From Pseudomonadota bacterium (lineage in GTDB: Bacteria; Pseudomonadota; Alphaproteobacteria; Dongiales; Dongiaceae), in NCBI GenBank assembly GCA_021792365.1, contig JAJYUT010000005.1, forward strand, positions 186,001 through 250,000: a DNA stretch of 64,000 bases, given 5' to 3'. The notes under the pieces are model-generated. The model ran no database searches. It had not been told where the DNA came from and saw nothing but the letters and a program-made list of their open reading frames with translations. Positions 63,966-64,000 of the stretch are shown piece after piece (within the stretch, counting starts at the first letter, position 1; every line of letters starts with the position of its first letter). Both the position numbers and the translations under genes were made by a program.

Positions 63966-64000
63966 GTTGCAAGGTGTCGCCAACCGCTCTCTGCTCTGTC

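Overview
The window is chromosomal DNA of a high-GC alphaproteobacterium. The best guess from gene order (tolQRAB-pal-cpoB-tilS-ftsH-folP, hisZ-purA, an RpoH with the sigma-32 box, a DUF1127 protein, MASE1/PAS kinases) is a Rhodospirillales-type lineage; the genus cannot be fixed from the sequence. No phage genes, transposases, rRNA or CRISPR array were seen. One tRNA (Glu, CTC) is present.

Layout. 1-5.6 kb: a cytochrome P450 translationally coupled to a monooxygenase-like gene cut by the window edge, an ArsR-type regulator with a palindrome-like site shared with the P450 gene, a decayed second ArsR gene ahead of an SRPBCC protein, a secreted beta-propeller protein and a small coiled-coil protein. 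5.85-8.8 kb: yebC-ruvC-ruvA-ruvB with overlapping stops and starts. 8.8-15.9 kb: the Tol-Pal envelope system (ybgC, tolQ, tolR, tolA, tolB, pal, a second pal copy, cpoB). 15.9-24.9 kb: tilS, ftsH, folP and glmM, with an unusual 3 kb block (glycosyltransferase, two tandem small TPR-like membrane proteins, one hypothetical) between folP and glmM. 24.9-30.6 kb: a repeat-rich spacer and a 1737-residue RTX calcium-binding protein with 14 modules. 31-33 kb: an orphan PAS histidine kinase. 33.2-38.8 kb: an amino-acid export/metabolism cluster (AzlCD, MocR-type regulator, DUF1127, PaiB-like, two LysE exporters flanking PhzF). 39-45.3 kb: hisZ-purA, a pseudokinase plus membrane-protein pair, and rpoH. 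45.4-51.9 kb: RluD-type synthase, a small membrane protein, a threonine-aldolase-like enzyme and a giant MASE1-CHASE-PAS3 histidine kinase. 52-60.5 kb: tRNA-Glu and mostly single-gene units (DUF4142, SDR, PfpI, NUDIX, SLC13 transporter, CPT-like kinase, thioredoxin-like, Vgb-like propeller, CBS, DUF72). 60.5-64 kb: a DeoR regulator with a 28-bp palindromic operator, a glycosyltransferase, remnants of a sugar ABC ATPase and a 2-hydroxyacid dehydrogenase, and an intact class II aldolase.

How it fits together. The conserved core handles recombination (RuvABC), envelope constriction (Tol-Pal-CpoB), membrane quality control (FtsH, with RpoH elsewhere in the window) and folate, amino-sugar, histidine and purine synthesis. 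The accessory parts with most novelty are the purA-pseudokinase-membrane-protein unit, the tandem TPR-like pair inserted beside glmM, the Pal duplication, and the partly eroded DeoR/sugar-acid cassette at the right end. Function calls come from motif recognition by eye; no database search was run.
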